Shown here piece by piece: positions 35,965 to 46,600 of a DNA stretch of 64,000 nt. Both the position numbers and the translations under genes were made by a program. How positions within the stretch are numbered: the stretch's first letter is position 1; the number at the start of each line of letters is the position of its first letter. The notes below the pieces were generated by a model. That model worked only from the letters and a program-made list of their open reading frames with translations, was not told where the DNA came from and made no database searches. Source of the stretch: Barnesiella merdipullorum (lineage in GTDB: Bacteria; Bacteroidota; Bacteroidia; Bacteroidales; Barnesiellaceae); the NCBI GenBank assembly GCA_019116365.1, contig DXBT01000001.1:1-64000 (forward strand), read 5' to 3'.

Positions 35965-37791
35965 TCAAGCGTGACGCTCGTGCTGCTGCTTGATGGCATC
36001 GACCACGTTAATCACATAGTCGCCCAACCGCTCACACTCCGATATCATATCCATGTAATAGATACCGGCCTGGTATTCATAGTGCTTGTTGTTGATATTC
36101 TCGATATTCGACTTGCGCAACTGGTTGCGGAAGTTATTAATCTCGCTCTCCTTGTTGTACGAAATCATTATCTCGCTCAAGGGCGGCTCGTTGCTCGACA
36201 AGAGGGCCACCATATTCGACAGGGCCTCGGCATTGAGTTTGAACATGGCATCGATATTGCCTACAATCTCGTCGTTGAAGACGATATGCGAGTCTTGCTT
36301 GCGCTGCAACGTGCGGGCCAGATTGTAGCAGCAATCGCCTATACTCTCGATTTCGGTCACGATACTGAGCATACTGTTTACCCGCATCTTACCTTCGTAG
36401 CTCAACCGACCGCCAACGACCAGATTCAGGAAACCGGCGATCTCGAGCTCCATGCGGTCGCAAATCTGTTCATACTTTTCGATGCGGTTATAGAGTTTCA
36501 TATAGGCCTCGCTGCCCTCCTTCTCGTGTAACAGATCTCCAACCATGCCAAACATGCGTTGCACCCGCTCGGCATAGACGGCAATCTCCTGATGAGCCTG
36601 GGGCAAATTCAACTCCGAAGCCGACAACATGCCTCGCGAGATGAACTTCAGCTGGAACTCCTCATCGGTCTTGTCCTTGACCCGTACCAACCGGGTGACA
36701 ATCTTCTCGTAGAGCCCGGTAAACCAAATCATGATGGTCACGTTGATCACATTGAATACCGTGTGGAACATCGACAACCCAAACGATACCGAGAACTGCA
36801 TGGCCTCGAATCGGGCTTTCTGCTGTTCAAAATCGGGGGTATCCAGGGAGGTGCCATTGTTCAGCGCATTAATCAGCGAAGGATGAGTCTGCTCGTTGAC
36901 CTCGACAAAAGCCATCAGGTCGTTGGGATTCCCCACGCCGAGCGAAGTACATATCCACACGATAAAGCGAATAAAGGGATAATACAGAACAAGCGTCCAA
37001 ATCGACCCCAGCACATTGAAGAGCAGGTGCCCCATGGCGGCACGCTTGGCCGACACATTGGCACTGATCGAGGCCAGCAACGGTGTGATTGTGGTACCTA
37101 TGTTACTACCCAGGATGAGAGCCGCAGCGATATCGAAGGTAATCCACCCCTTGCTACACATGATGAGCGAGATGGCCAGCGTGGCACTCGAGGCCTGCAC
37201 AATCATCGTCACGATGGCGCCCACGGCACAGAAGATGAGGATAGAGAGGAAACCCAGTTGAGTGTATGAGGTGAGGAATTCAAAAATCTCGGGATTGCTT
37301 TTCAGGTCGGGCACCGAGTGATTCAAGTAATCAAGCCCCATGAAGAGGAAGGAGAAACCTATGAGAAACTCGCCCCACGACTTGCGGGTACTGTTGCCCG
37401 AGAAAAAAAGCAGTGGTGTACCTATACCAATGAGAGGGAGAGCAAACAGAGTGATGTTGACTTTGAAACCGAAGATGGAGATAATCCAGGCTGTGACGGT
37501 GGTTCCCACGTTGGCACCCATAATTACCGACATCGACTGCCCCAGAGTCATCAAGCCGGCATTGACAAAGCTCACCACCATCACCGTCGAGGCCGAAGAG
37601 CTCTGTATCAGAGCCGTTATCAATATACCGGTAAACATTCCTGAAAACCGATTCTTTGTCATTACAGCAAGGATATTGCGAAGCCTGTCGCCCGCCACCT
37701 TCTGTAACCCCTCACTCATGACCTTCATTCCATACAGGAACAAGCCTACCGACCCGATTAAGGTCAAGAAGTCCAGAAATGTGTACTCCAT
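35965..37791 (-). CDS. Na+/phosphate cotransporter with PhoU-like domain
   Basis: A 608-residue protein of the NptA/YjbB family. The N-terminal membrane domain (about residues 5-335) has two inverted repeats, each with a QSSSA-type motif: ALIQSSSASTVMVVSFVNAG near residue 65 and IVQASSATLAISLIMCSKG near 205. The C-terminal cytoplasmic part (about 390-600) is helical and PhoU-like (MRVNSMLSIVTEIESIGDCC, ISECERLGDYVINVVDAI). In E. coli YjbB exports phosphate, whereas other members import it; direction cannot be told here. The gene stands alone. Confidence 0.92.
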   Translation of the reverse strand: MEYTFLDFLTLIGSVGLFLYGMKVMSEGLQKVAGDRLRNILAVMTKNRFSGMFTGILITALIQSSSASTVMVVSFVNAGLMTLGQSMSVIMGANVGTTVTAWIISIFGFKVNITLFALPLIGIGTPLLFFSGNSTRKSWGEFLIGFSFLFMGLDYLNHSVPDLKSNPEIFEFLTSYTQLGFLSILIFCAVGAIVTMIVQASSATLAISLIMCSKGWITFDIAAALILGSNIGTTITPLLASISANVSAKRAAMGHLLFNVLGSIWTLVLYYPFIRFIVWICTSLGVGNPNDLMAFVEVNEQTHPSLINALNNGTSLDTPDFEQQKARFEAMQFSVSFGLSMFHTVFNVINVTIMIWFTGLYEKIVTRLVRVKDKTDEEFQLKFISRGMLSASELNLPQAHQEIAVYAERVQRMFGMVGDLLHEKEGSEAYMKLYNRIEKYEQICDRMELEIAGFLNLVVGGRLSYEGKMRVNSMLSIVTEIESIGDCCYNLARTLQRKQDSHIVFNDEIVGNIDAMFKLNAEALSNMVALLSSNEPPLSEIMISYNKESEINNFRNQLRKSNIENINNKHYEYQAGIYYMDMISECERLGDYVINVVDAIKQQHERHA

Positions 37792-37966
37792 AAAAGTTTC
37801 TTAAATAGTTGTTTTATTATCCTCTTTGTGGTATATTTAACACTCAATCTTGCATCTGGGGAAAAGATTCCTTTGCAAATTTATACAAATAAAAAGACTT
37901 GCACAGAGCAACGATTATTGTTTTATTTTTATTAACAAAAAGTATGGTCCTCAGCCACATTTTGAG

Positions 37967-39646
37967 ATGACTATGGAAAGAGAAAAATTTGACGTTTATT
38001 GTGTAAACACCGGCCAGTTCATACCTGTGGACGGAGGTGAAAGTCTGCTCGAAATCTACGAAATGGCAAAACCCCAACTGACTCATCGTCCGGTATGTGC
38101 CTATGTAAATAACAAAACCGAAGAGTTGCGATATCGGGTATATGGACCCAAGGATATCGAGTTTCTCGACATCACCCACCCCTCGGGCATGCGCACCTAT
38201 GTGCGCTCGCTCTGCTTTGTCATGTACAAAGCCATCAGCGATATCGTTCCCGGCACGAGGTTGCGCATCGAGCACTCCCTCTCGCACGGCTACTACTGTC
38301 TGCTCGACAATCCCGAAGCACTCAAACCCGAAGTCATCGCCCGCATCAAGGAGCGCATGGCTCAAATCATCGCGGCCGATATCCCCTTCAAGAAAATCGA
38401 ATGTCACACGACCGACGCCATCGAGGTTTTCCGCCAACAGGGCATGCTCGACAAAGTGGAGCTGCTGCAATCGACCCGCCAGCTCTATACCCAGTATCAC
38501 ACGCTCGACGGCTTGGCCGACTCGTATTACAGCTGGCTCACCCCCTCGACGGGCTATCTGCAAGGGTTCGACCTGATGAAATACAACGGCGGTGTGTTGC
38601 TGGTTCCACCCATGCCCGACGACCCGCAGACTCCAGCCCCCATAGAGCCCCAGGAGAAGATGCTGAACGCTTTCAAAGAGTACCTCACCTTCAACCACAT
38701 CATCGGGTTGAGCAACATCGGCGACCTCAACAAGGTGGTCGAGAGTCGCCAGGCGACCGACCTCATCAAGGTGGCCGAGGCGTTGCACGAAAAGAAAATC
38801 AGCAAGATTGCCGACGACATTACCCGGCGGTATCACGAGGAGGGCACCCGCATCGTGCTCATCTCGGGCCCCTCGTCATCGGGGAAGACCACCTTCTCCA
38901 AACGGCTTTCGATCCAACTCATGACCAACCTGCTCAAGCCGGTGGCCATCTCGCTCGACAACTACTTTGTCAACCGCGAAGATACCCCGCACGACGAGAC
39001 CGGCGACTACGACTACGAGTCGCTCTATGCCCTCGACCTCGACCTCTTCAACAAGGACCTCAACCGATTGCTGCATGGCGAGACGGTACAGATGCCTACC
39101 TACAACTTCGAGACCGGCAGTCGCGAATACCGGGGCAACACCTTGAAACTCGACGAGGGAGCCGTGCTCATTCTCGAAGGCATACACGGGCTCAACCCCG
39201 ACCTCACCCCGCAAATCGAACCACACTTGAAATACCGCATATACGTATCGGCTCTCACCACCATCTCGATCGACGATCACAACTGGATACCCACGGCCGA
39301 CAACCGGCTGCTGCGCCGCATCATCCGCGACTACAAGTACCGCGGTGCCTCGGCCCAAAGCACCATTGCCCGCTGGGGCAGCGTGAGACGGGGCGAAGAG
39401 AAGTGGATTTTCCCCTACCAGGAGAATGCCGACGCCATGTTCAACTCGTCGCTCCTCTTCGAACTGGCCGTGATGAAAGACTATGCACAGCCCATCCTCA
39501 GCGCCGTGCCCCACAACTGCCACGAGTATGCCGAGGCACACCGACTGCTCCATTTCCTGGGATATTTCCAGTCGATCAACCAGCGCGAGATACCGCCCAC
39601 CTCGCTCCTGCGCGAGTTCCTCGGCGGCAGCAGTTTCAAATACTGA
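37967..39646 (+). CDS. Nucleoside kinase: ThrRS-like N-terminal domains fused to a uridine kinase/PRK domain
   Basis: A 559-residue protein. Residues 1-60 resemble a TGS-type domain, residues about 60-250 resemble the second additional domain of threonyl-tRNA synthetase (IEHSLSHGYYCLL), and the rest is a P-loop kinase of the uridine kinase/phosphoribulokinase family with Walker A ISGPSSSGKTTFSKRL near residue 305 and ALDLDLFNKDLNRLL, MPTYNFETGSR downstream. Similar fusions exist in many anaerobes and in Thermotoga; nucleoside phosphorylation is inferred from the kinase part. The ATG at 37967 is chosen (another ATG lies two codons on). A terminator follows. Confidence 0.85.
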   Translation: MTMEREKFDVYCVNTGQFIPVDGGESLLEIYEMAKPQLTHRPVCAYVNNKTEELRYRVYGPKDIEFLDITHPSGMRTYVRSLCFVMYKAISDIVPGTRLRIEHSLSHGYYCLLDNPEALKPEVIARIKERMAQIIAADIPFKKIECHTTDAIEVFRQQGMLDKVELLQSTRQLYTQYHTLDGLADSYYSWLTPSTGYLQGFDLMKYNGGVLLVPPMPDDPQTPAPIEPQEKMLNAFKEYLTFNHIIGLSNIGDLNKVVESRQATDLIKVAEALHEKKISKIADDITRRYHEEGTRIVLISGPSSSGKTTFSKRLSIQLMTNLLKPVAISLDNYFVNREDTPHDETGDYDYESLYALDLDLFNKDLNRLLHGETVQMPTYNFETGSREYRGNTLKLDEGAVLILEGIHGLNPDLTPQIEPHLKYRIYVSALTTISIDDHNWIPTADNRLLRRIIRDYKYRGASAQSTIARWGSVRRGEEKWIFPYQENADAMFNSSLLFELAVMKDYAQPILSAVPHNCHEYAEAHRLLHFLGYFQSINQREIPPTSLLREFLGGSSFKY

Positions 39647-39664
39647 CTTGTACAGCAAACGACA

Positions 39665-39697
39665 AACGGGACTGCCCCCCAAAGGGACAGTCCCGTT
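39665..39697. terminator. Bidirectional hairpin between convergent genes
   Basis: AACGGGACTG (39665-39674) is the reverse complement of CAGTCCCGTT (39688-39697), between the nucleoside kinase and polyprenyl synthase genes. Confidence 0.8.
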
Positions 39698-39723
39698 GTT
39701 GTATTCAAATCTCTTTTAAGCAG

Positions 39724-40701
39724 CTATTTCTCGCGCTCAATGGTATAGTCGAGAATAGAGATGAGGGCATCGACCGTCTCCGACGGAGGGAACCCCTCGA
39801 GCAACGCCACGGCCTCGTTGCGTATGCGCTTCATCGTCTCATAGGCATACTCGATACCACCCTCACGCTTGGCATACTCGATGAGTGTGTACACATGCTC
39901 GGCCGAGAGATGCTCTTCGCTAAACAGCAAAGCCCGCATGGCCTCGTTTTCGGCTCCCGAGCCGTGTGTAATCGCATAGATGAGCGGCAAGGTGATTTTC
40001 CCCTCACGCAAATCGTTGCCCGTGGGTTTACCTATCACCTTATCTTCGTAGTAGTCAAATATATCGTCCTTAATCTGGAAACAAAGGCCCAACTTCTCGC
40101 CAAACAGGCTCAACCGCTCGACATCGGCCTTGCAAGCTCCAGCAGCCAAAGCGCCCAACTGCATGCAGGCATAGAAGAGCGACGCCGTCTTGCGGCGAAT
40201 CACCTCGAAGTATGCACCTTCGTCAAGCCGGTGATTGCGGGCATTGGAAAGCTGGTCGATCTCTCCGCGAGCCAACTCCCGGCCCAGCGTGCCCAGACTC
40301 GAAATGATTGCCATCTGGTTGGTACGCACCGAACAGTCGAGCGCGCACGACACGAAATAATCGCCGGTCAACACCGCAATGCGATTGTCATACAGATGGT
40401 TGATCGTAGGCAACCCGCGACGTTTCTGCGACTCATCGACTACATCGTCATGAATGAGGCTGGCATTGTGCAGCAGCTCCAGCGAAGCGGCGGCATCGAT
40501 AGCCGTGCGAGGCACCGGGCCGAACAATCGAGCGCACAGCAATACCAGAATAGGCCTTATCTGCTTGCCTTTACTCTCGAGGTAGGTATTTATCACCTCG
40601 TTCATCAAAGGACTGTTTGTATGCAGGGTCTCGGTAAGGGTCTTATTCAGTAAATCGAGCTCTCCAATAATAGGTTGCCGTATGACCAAAAGTTTATCCA
40701 T
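39724..40701 (-). CDS. ispB: Polyprenyl diphosphate synthase (IspB/octaprenyl type)
   Basis: A 325-residue trans-prenyltransferase that extends farnesyl diphosphate with isopentenyl units to the side chain of menaquinone. The first aspartate-rich motif is LIHDDVVDES (near residue 83), preceded by LLHNAS; the second is FQIKDDIFDYYED near 215. KGKQIRPILVLL and GDYFVSCAL complete the family pattern. Small alanine and serine residues before the first motif suggest a long product. Monocistronic, divergent from polA. Chain length is not fixed by the sequence, so the symbol is tentative. Confidence 0.9.
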   Translation of the reverse strand: MDKLLVIRQPIIGELDLLNKTLTETLHTNSPLMNEVINTYLESKGKQIRPILVLLCARLFGPVPRTAIDAAASLELLHNASLIHDDVVDESQKRRGLPTINHLYDNRIAVLTGDYFVSCALDCSVRTNQMAIISSLGTLGRELARGEIDQLSNARNHRLDEGAYFEVIRRKTASLFYACMQLGALAAGACKADVERLSLFGEKLGLCFQIKDDIFDYYEDKVIGKPTGNDLREGKITLPLIYAITHGSGAENEAMRALLFSEEHLSAEHVYTLIEYAKREGGIEYAYETMKRIRNEAVALLEGFPPSETVDALISILDYTIEREK

Positions 40702-40817
40702 ATCAATTTATTCTGGTGCAAAAATAGTAATAAAACAAAAGAATCCGTATTTTTATCGTAATTTTACCGCATTGCAATAACGCTTTTTTAATTCTTATCT
40801 ACAAACCGCATATCCGC

Positions 40818-43601
40818 ATGCAAGAGAAAAGACTGTTTCTGTTAGATGCCTACGCGCTTATCTATCGCTCCTACTATGCATTCATCAAGAACCCCCGAAT
40901 CAACTCCAAAGGTGTGAACACCTCGGCCATTCTGGGGTTTGTCAATACCCTCGAAGAGCTGCTCAAGAAAGAGAATCCTTCGCACATTGCCGTGGGGTTC
41001 GACCCCCAGGGACCCACATTCCGTCACGAGGCCTACGACCAGTACAAGGCCCAGCGCGAAGAGACTCCCGAGGTGATACGCTACTCGGTCCCCATCATCA
41101 AAGATATCATCCGGGCCTACAACATACCCATCATCGAGGTGCCCCGCTTCGAAGCCGACGACGTGATTGGCACACTGGCCAAACTGGCCGAGAAGGAGGG
41201 ATTCGACACCTACATGATGACCCCCGACAAGGACTACGGCCAACTGGTATCACCCCACATCTTCATGTATCGCCCCAAGTTCGGCGGCGATTTCGAGATA
41301 CTGGGCCCCGACGAAATAAAGGCCAAATACGGCATCGATTCGCCCGAGCAGGTAATCGATATCCTGGGACTCATGGGCGACAGCTCCGACAACATTCCGG
41401 GCTGTCCCGGTGTGGGCGAAAAGACAGCCGTGAAACTCATCGCCGACTTTGGCGGCATCGAAAATCTGTTGGCCCATACCGACCAACTGAAGGGGGCTCT
41501 CAAAACCAAAATCGAGTCGAACCGCGAGCAGATTGAATTCTCGCGTTTCCTGGCCACGATTCGCACCGACGTGCCTCTGACCTTCGACGAGGTAGCTCTG
41601 CGACGCGAACCCGTCAACGGCGAGAAACTGCGCCCCATCTTCGAGGAGCTGGAATTCCGCACCCTCACCGACCGGGTACTGGGTAACAAGACAGCCGCAG
41701 CCACTCCCAAACCAGCGCCGCAACGCTCACTCTTCGACCAGGCTCCGGCCGAGCAGGAGACTGCCCAGGAGCAACCGGTCGAGTCGAAACTCGCCGACAT
41801 CCACACCACCCCCCACACCTACCACCTGACCGATACCCCGGAGAAGATGTGGGACCTGGCTGCACTCCTGGCCTGTGCCCCGGCTTTCGCCTTCGACACC
41901 GAGACGACCGGCATCGACCCCATGAACGTCGAACTGGTGGGACTCTCCTTTGCCCTCAAAGAACACGAGGCCTATTACGTGCCCGTGCCCGACGACCAGA
42001 AGAAGGCACGCGAAACGGTACGCATCTTCAAATCGGCTCTCGAAAACCCGGCCTCGCTCAAGATCGGGCAGAATATCAAATACGACTACATCGTGTTGCA
42101 CAACTACGGGGTAGAGGTCAAGGGCAACCTCTTCGACACCATGGTGGCCCACTACCTGCTGCAACCCGAGCAGTACCACAACATGGACTATCTGGCCAGC
42201 ATCTATCTGGGTTACAAAACGGTGGAAATCGAAGAGCTCATCGGCCCGAAGGGGAAAAAGCAACTCTCCATGCGACAGGTCCCCATCGAGCAGATATACC
42301 CCTATGCCGCCGAAGATGCCGACATCACCCTGCAACTGAAAAACCGGCTTGAGAAAGAGTTGGCCACGGGCAAGATGGAAAAGCTCTTCTATGAGATGGA
42401 GATGCCTCTTACCCGCGTACTCGCCGACATGGAGATCACCGGCGTGAACGTCGATATCGCCGAGTTGAAGAGTTCGTCGGACCTGCTCACCCGGCGTCTG
42501 GAAGAGCTCGAACAGGAGATTTACCAACTGGCCGGCACCACCTTCAACGTCAGTTCGGCTCGGCAGGTAGGCGAGATTCTGTTCGACCGGCTCAAAATCG
42601 ACGAAAAGGCCAAGAAGACCAAGACCGGACAGTATTCTACCACCGAAGAGATTCTGGAGAAACTGCGTTCGCGCCATCCCATCGTAGGCAAGATTCTCGA
42701 CCAGCGCGGCATACGCAAGCTGCTGAGTACCTATATCAACGCTCTGCCCGAGCTGATCAATCCCAAAACGGGCAAGATTCACACCTCGTTCAACCAGACG
42801 ATTACCGCAACCGGCCGCCTCAGCTCGAGCAACCCCAACCTGCAAAACATACCCATACGCGACAGCGAAGGGCGCGAGATTCGTCGGGCCTTCGTGCCCG
42901 ACAAGGGGTGCCTCTTCTTCTCGGCCGACTACTCCCAAATCGAGCTGCGCATCATGGCCCACCTGAGCGGCGACCGGCACATGATCGAGGCCTTCCGCGA
43001 AGGGTCGGATATCCACGCCGCCACGGCAGCCAAGATATACAAAGTGCCCATCGACCAGGTCACCTCCGATATGCGGCGAAAGGCCAAGACGGCCAACTTT
43101 GGTATCATCTACGGCATTTCGGTATTCGGCCTCGCCGAGCGGCTCAACATTCCCCGCAGCGAAGCCAAGGTGCTTATCGACGGCTACTTCGAGAGCTACC
43201 CCCAAATCAAGGAGTACATGAACAAGAGCATCGAGGTGGCCCGCGAAAAGGGTTATGTCGAGACCATCTGCGGCCGCAAACGCATGCTCCCCGATATCCA
43301 CTCGCACAACAGCGTGGTGCGGGGTTATGCCGAACGAAACGCCATCAATGCCCCCATTCAGGGCAGTGCCGCCGACATCATCAAGATTGCCATGATACGC
43401 ATCGCCCGGCGATTTGAAGAGGAGGGTCTGAAGAGCCGCATGATTTTGCAGGTGCACGACGAACTCAACTTCAACGTCCCCGCCGACGAACTCGACCGGG
43501 TGAAGGAGATCGTGTGCCACGAAATGGAGAATGCCTATCCCCTGCAGGTACCTCTGCTGGCCGACTACGGGGTCGGACACAACTGGCTCGAGGCTCATTA
43601 A
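40818..43601 (+). CDS. polA: DNA polymerase I
   Basis: A 927-residue repair and Okazaki-fragment polymerase. Domain order: 5'-3' flap nuclease (about 1-290; LFLLDAYALIYRSYYAF, EADDVIGTLA, GDSSDNIPGCPGVGEKTA), a 3'-5' exonuclease domain (about 335-520) that keeps its catalytic acidic residues (FDTETTGID, DTMVAHYLL, YAAEDADITLQ), then the polymerase domain with motif A FSADYSQIELRIMAHLSGD, the O helix RRKAKTANFGIIYG and motif C QVHDEL. All catalytic residues appear present, so proofreading should be active. mfd follows after about 75 bases, so the pair links two repair functions. Confidence 0.97.
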   Translation: MQEKRLFLLDAYALIYRSYYAFIKNPRINSKGVNTSAILGFVNTLEELLKKENPSHIAVGFDPQGPTFRHEAYDQYKAQREETPEVIRYSVPIIKDIIRAYNIPIIEVPRFEADDVIGTLAKLAEKEGFDTYMMTPDKDYGQLVSPHIFMYRPKFGGDFEILGPDEIKAKYGIDSPEQVIDILGLMGDSSDNIPGCPGVGEKTAVKLIADFGGIENLLAHTDQLKGALKTKIESNREQIEFSRFLATIRTDVPLTFDEVALRREPVNGEKLRPIFEELEFRTLTDRVLGNKTAAATPKPAPQRSLFDQAPAEQETAQEQPVESKLADIHTTPHTYHLTDTPEKMWDLAALLACAPAFAFDTETTGIDPMNVELVGLSFALKEHEAYYVPVPDDQKKARETVRIFKSALENPASLKIGQNIKYDYIVLHNYGVEVKGNLFDTMVAHYLLQPEQYHNMDYLASIYLGYKTVEIEELIGPKGKKQLSMRQVPIEQIYPYAAEDADITLQLKNRLEKELATGKMEKLFYEMEMPLTRVLADMEITGVNVDIAELKSSSDLLTRRLEELEQEIYQLAGTTFNVSSARQVGEILFDRLKIDEKAKKTKTGQYSTTEEILEKLRSRHPIVGKILDQRGIRKLLSTYINALPELINPKTGKIHTSFNQTITATGRLSSSNPNLQNIPIRDSEGREIRRAFVPDKGCLFFSADYSQIELRIMAHLSGDRHMIEAFREGSDIHAATAAKIYKVPIDQVTSDMRRKAKTANFGIIYGISVFGLAERLNIPRSEAKVLIDGYFESYPQIKEYMNKSIEVAREKGYVETICGRKRMLPDIHSHNSVVRGYAERNAINAPIQGSAADIIKIAMIRIARRFEEEGLKSRMILQVHDELNFNVPADELDRVKEIVCHEMENAYPLQVPLLADYGVGHNWLEAH

Positions 43602-43678
43602 CCAGAAAAACGGAGCTACACACCCCTTCGCGACAAATAATTGTGTAACTTTGTTTCCCGGTTAAGTATAGGACAAGC

Positions 43679-46600
43679 ATGGACATTCAAAGTTTCTCGG
43701 CACTCTTCAACACGCCGGCCAGGCGTGATGCGTTTTTGTCACTGGTAAAGGATCACAAGAAAAAGAATATTTTCGTTCAAGGGCTCGAAGGTTCGGCCCC
43801 TGCCCTGCTCTTCTCCAATCTGTTGGAGAACAAGCAGCCACACCTCATCATTGCCAACGACCTCGACGAGGCAGGTTATCTCTACAACGACCTGGTGCAA
43901 ATCAACGGCAGCGACCGCGTCCTGCTCTTCCCCTCGGGCTACAAGCGCGACATCAAGTACGGGCAGCCCGACCCTCCCTCCGAGATTCTGCGCACCGAGG
44001 TGCTCAACCGGCTCAACCAGAAAGGCGATGCCCTGCTGGTGGTCACCTATCCCGAAGCGCTTGCCGAGAAGGTGGTACCGGTCGATACCCTGTCGGACAG
44101 CACACTCCATATCGACAAAAAAAGCAAATGCGACATCGTGGCCCTGGCCGACAAGTTGCGGGCACAGGGATTCAACGAGGTCGATTATGTGTATGAGCCG
44201 GGACAGTTTGCCGTGCGAGGCAGTATTCTCGATGTATTCTCGTTCACCAACGAGTTGCCCTATCGTATCGACTTCTTCGGGAAAGAGGTGGAGAGTATCC
44301 GTACCTTCGAGGTAGAGACCCAGCTCTCGACCGAGCGGCTCGACGAAGTCTATATCGTCTCAAACGTATGCGGGCAAGAGGCTTCGGGCATCTCGATGCT
44401 CGATTTCATCGACAAAAACGCCCTTCTCGTGTGCCACAATCTCTCGTGGGCGCTCGACCGCATCGAGGCTATCGCCTCGGAGTCTCTCTCGGAACAGACC
44501 CTCATTGCCGAGGAGGGCGACCGCGACGCCATGAAGAAGGTTATCGACCCGGCCGCTTTCCGCCGAAAGGCGCTCTCGTTCCGCCGCATCGACTACGGCT
44601 CGTCGAGCGAGGCGGCTACCCCGGCCGTCATGCGATTCGACTGTGCCCCACAGGGCATCTATCACAAGAACTTCGATCTCGTGAGTCAGTCGTTCGCCCA
44701 ATTCATCGAGAAAAAATACACCATCTACATACTCAGCGACAGCGAGAAACAGATTGAGCGGCTCCAGGCCATCTTCGAGGAACGAGGCGAATCGATTACC
44801 TTTACTCCCGTGCTGAAGACCCTGCACGAGGGATTTGTCGATAACGACCTGAAGATGTGCTGCTTCACCGATCACCAGATATTCGACCGATTCCACAAAT
44901 ATACCCTCAAGAGCGAGCACGCCCGCTCGGGCAAACTGGCCCTGTCGCTCAAGGAGCTCAACCAAATCGAGGTGGGCGACTACATCGTGCATGTCGATCA
45001 CGGTATCGGACGCTTCGGCGGACTCATCCGCACCGAAATCAGCGGGAAGATGCAGGAGGTAATCAAACTCACCTACCAGAACGACGACATCATCTTCGTG
45101 AGCATACACGCCCTGCACAAACTGGCCAAATACCGGGGCAAAGAGGGCGAAACGCCTCGTATCAACAAACTGGGCAGCGGCGCCTGGGAGCGCATGAAAG
45201 AGAAGACCAAGGGCAAGATGAAAGAGATTGCCCGCGACCTTATCAAACTCTATGCCGCCCGCAAACAGGAGAAGGGATTTGCCTTCTCGCCCGACTCGTT
45301 CCTGCAACAGGAGCTCGAGGCCTCGTTCATTTATGAAGATACTCCCGACCAGATAAAATCGACCGCCGAGGTAAAAGCCGACATGGAGCGCGAACGCCCC
45401 ATGGACCGGCTCATCTGCGGTGACGTGGGATTCGGTAAAACCGAAATAGCCATACGGGCAGCCTTCAAGGCGACCTGCGACAACAAGCAGGTGGCAGTGC
45501 TCGTGCCCACTACCGTGCTGGCCTTCCAGCACTACCAGACCTTCAAGGAGCGACTCAAAGAGTTTCCCGTGCGCATCGAGTATCTGAGCCGGGCCCGCAA
45601 GGCCTCGGAGGTAAAAGCCATCCTCAAAGATCTGGCCGAACGGAAAATCGACATCATCATCGGCACCCACAAACTCATCGGCAAGGATGTAAAGTTCAAC
45701 GACCTGGGATTGCTCATTATCGACGAGGAGCAGAAGTTTGGCGTAGCGGTCAAGGAGAAACTCAAACAGATGAAGGTCAATGTCGATACGCTCACCATGT
45801 CGGCCACCCCTATCCCCCGCACCTTGCAGTTCTCGCTGATGGGGGCGCGCGACCTCTCGGTCATCTCTACCCCGCCGGCCAACCGCTACCCCATACAGAC
45901 CGAGGTACACGCCTTCAACGACGACATTATCAAAGAGGCCATCAACTTCGAGATGAGCCGCGGCGGCCAGGTGTTCTTTGTCAACAACCGCATACCGCAA
46001 CTGTATGAACTAGAGAATACCATACACCGGCTGGTCCCCGATGCCCGCGTAGTCATCGGCCACGGACAGATGCCGCCCGATAAACTGGAGCAGGCCATCA
46101 TCGACTTTGTCAACTACGACTACGACGTGCTGCTGGCCACCACCATTATCGAGTCGGGTATCGACATGCCCAACACCAACACCATCATCATCAACGATGC
46201 CCAGAACTTCGGGTTGAGCGAACTGCACCAGCTCAGAGGGCGTGTGGGCCGCAGCAACCGCAAGGCCTTCTGCTACCTGCTCACTCCGCCGCGACACACC
46301 TTCTCGGTCGATGCCCGCCGGCGGCTGCAAGCCATCGAGAGCTTCTCGGAGCTGGGTAGCGGCATACACATTGCCATGCAAGACCTCGACATACGGGGTG
46401 CCGGCAACCTGCTCGGGGCCGAACAGAGCGGTTTCATCGCCGATCTGGGCTACGAGACCTACCAGAAAATATTGAAAGAGGCGGTCGATGAGTTGAAAAA
46501 CGACGAGTTCAGCGACCTCTACTACGGGGCCGATTCCGACACGAAACCCGAGGAGTTTGTCTCGGAGTGTACCATCGAGTCGGATCTCGAGATTCTCTTC

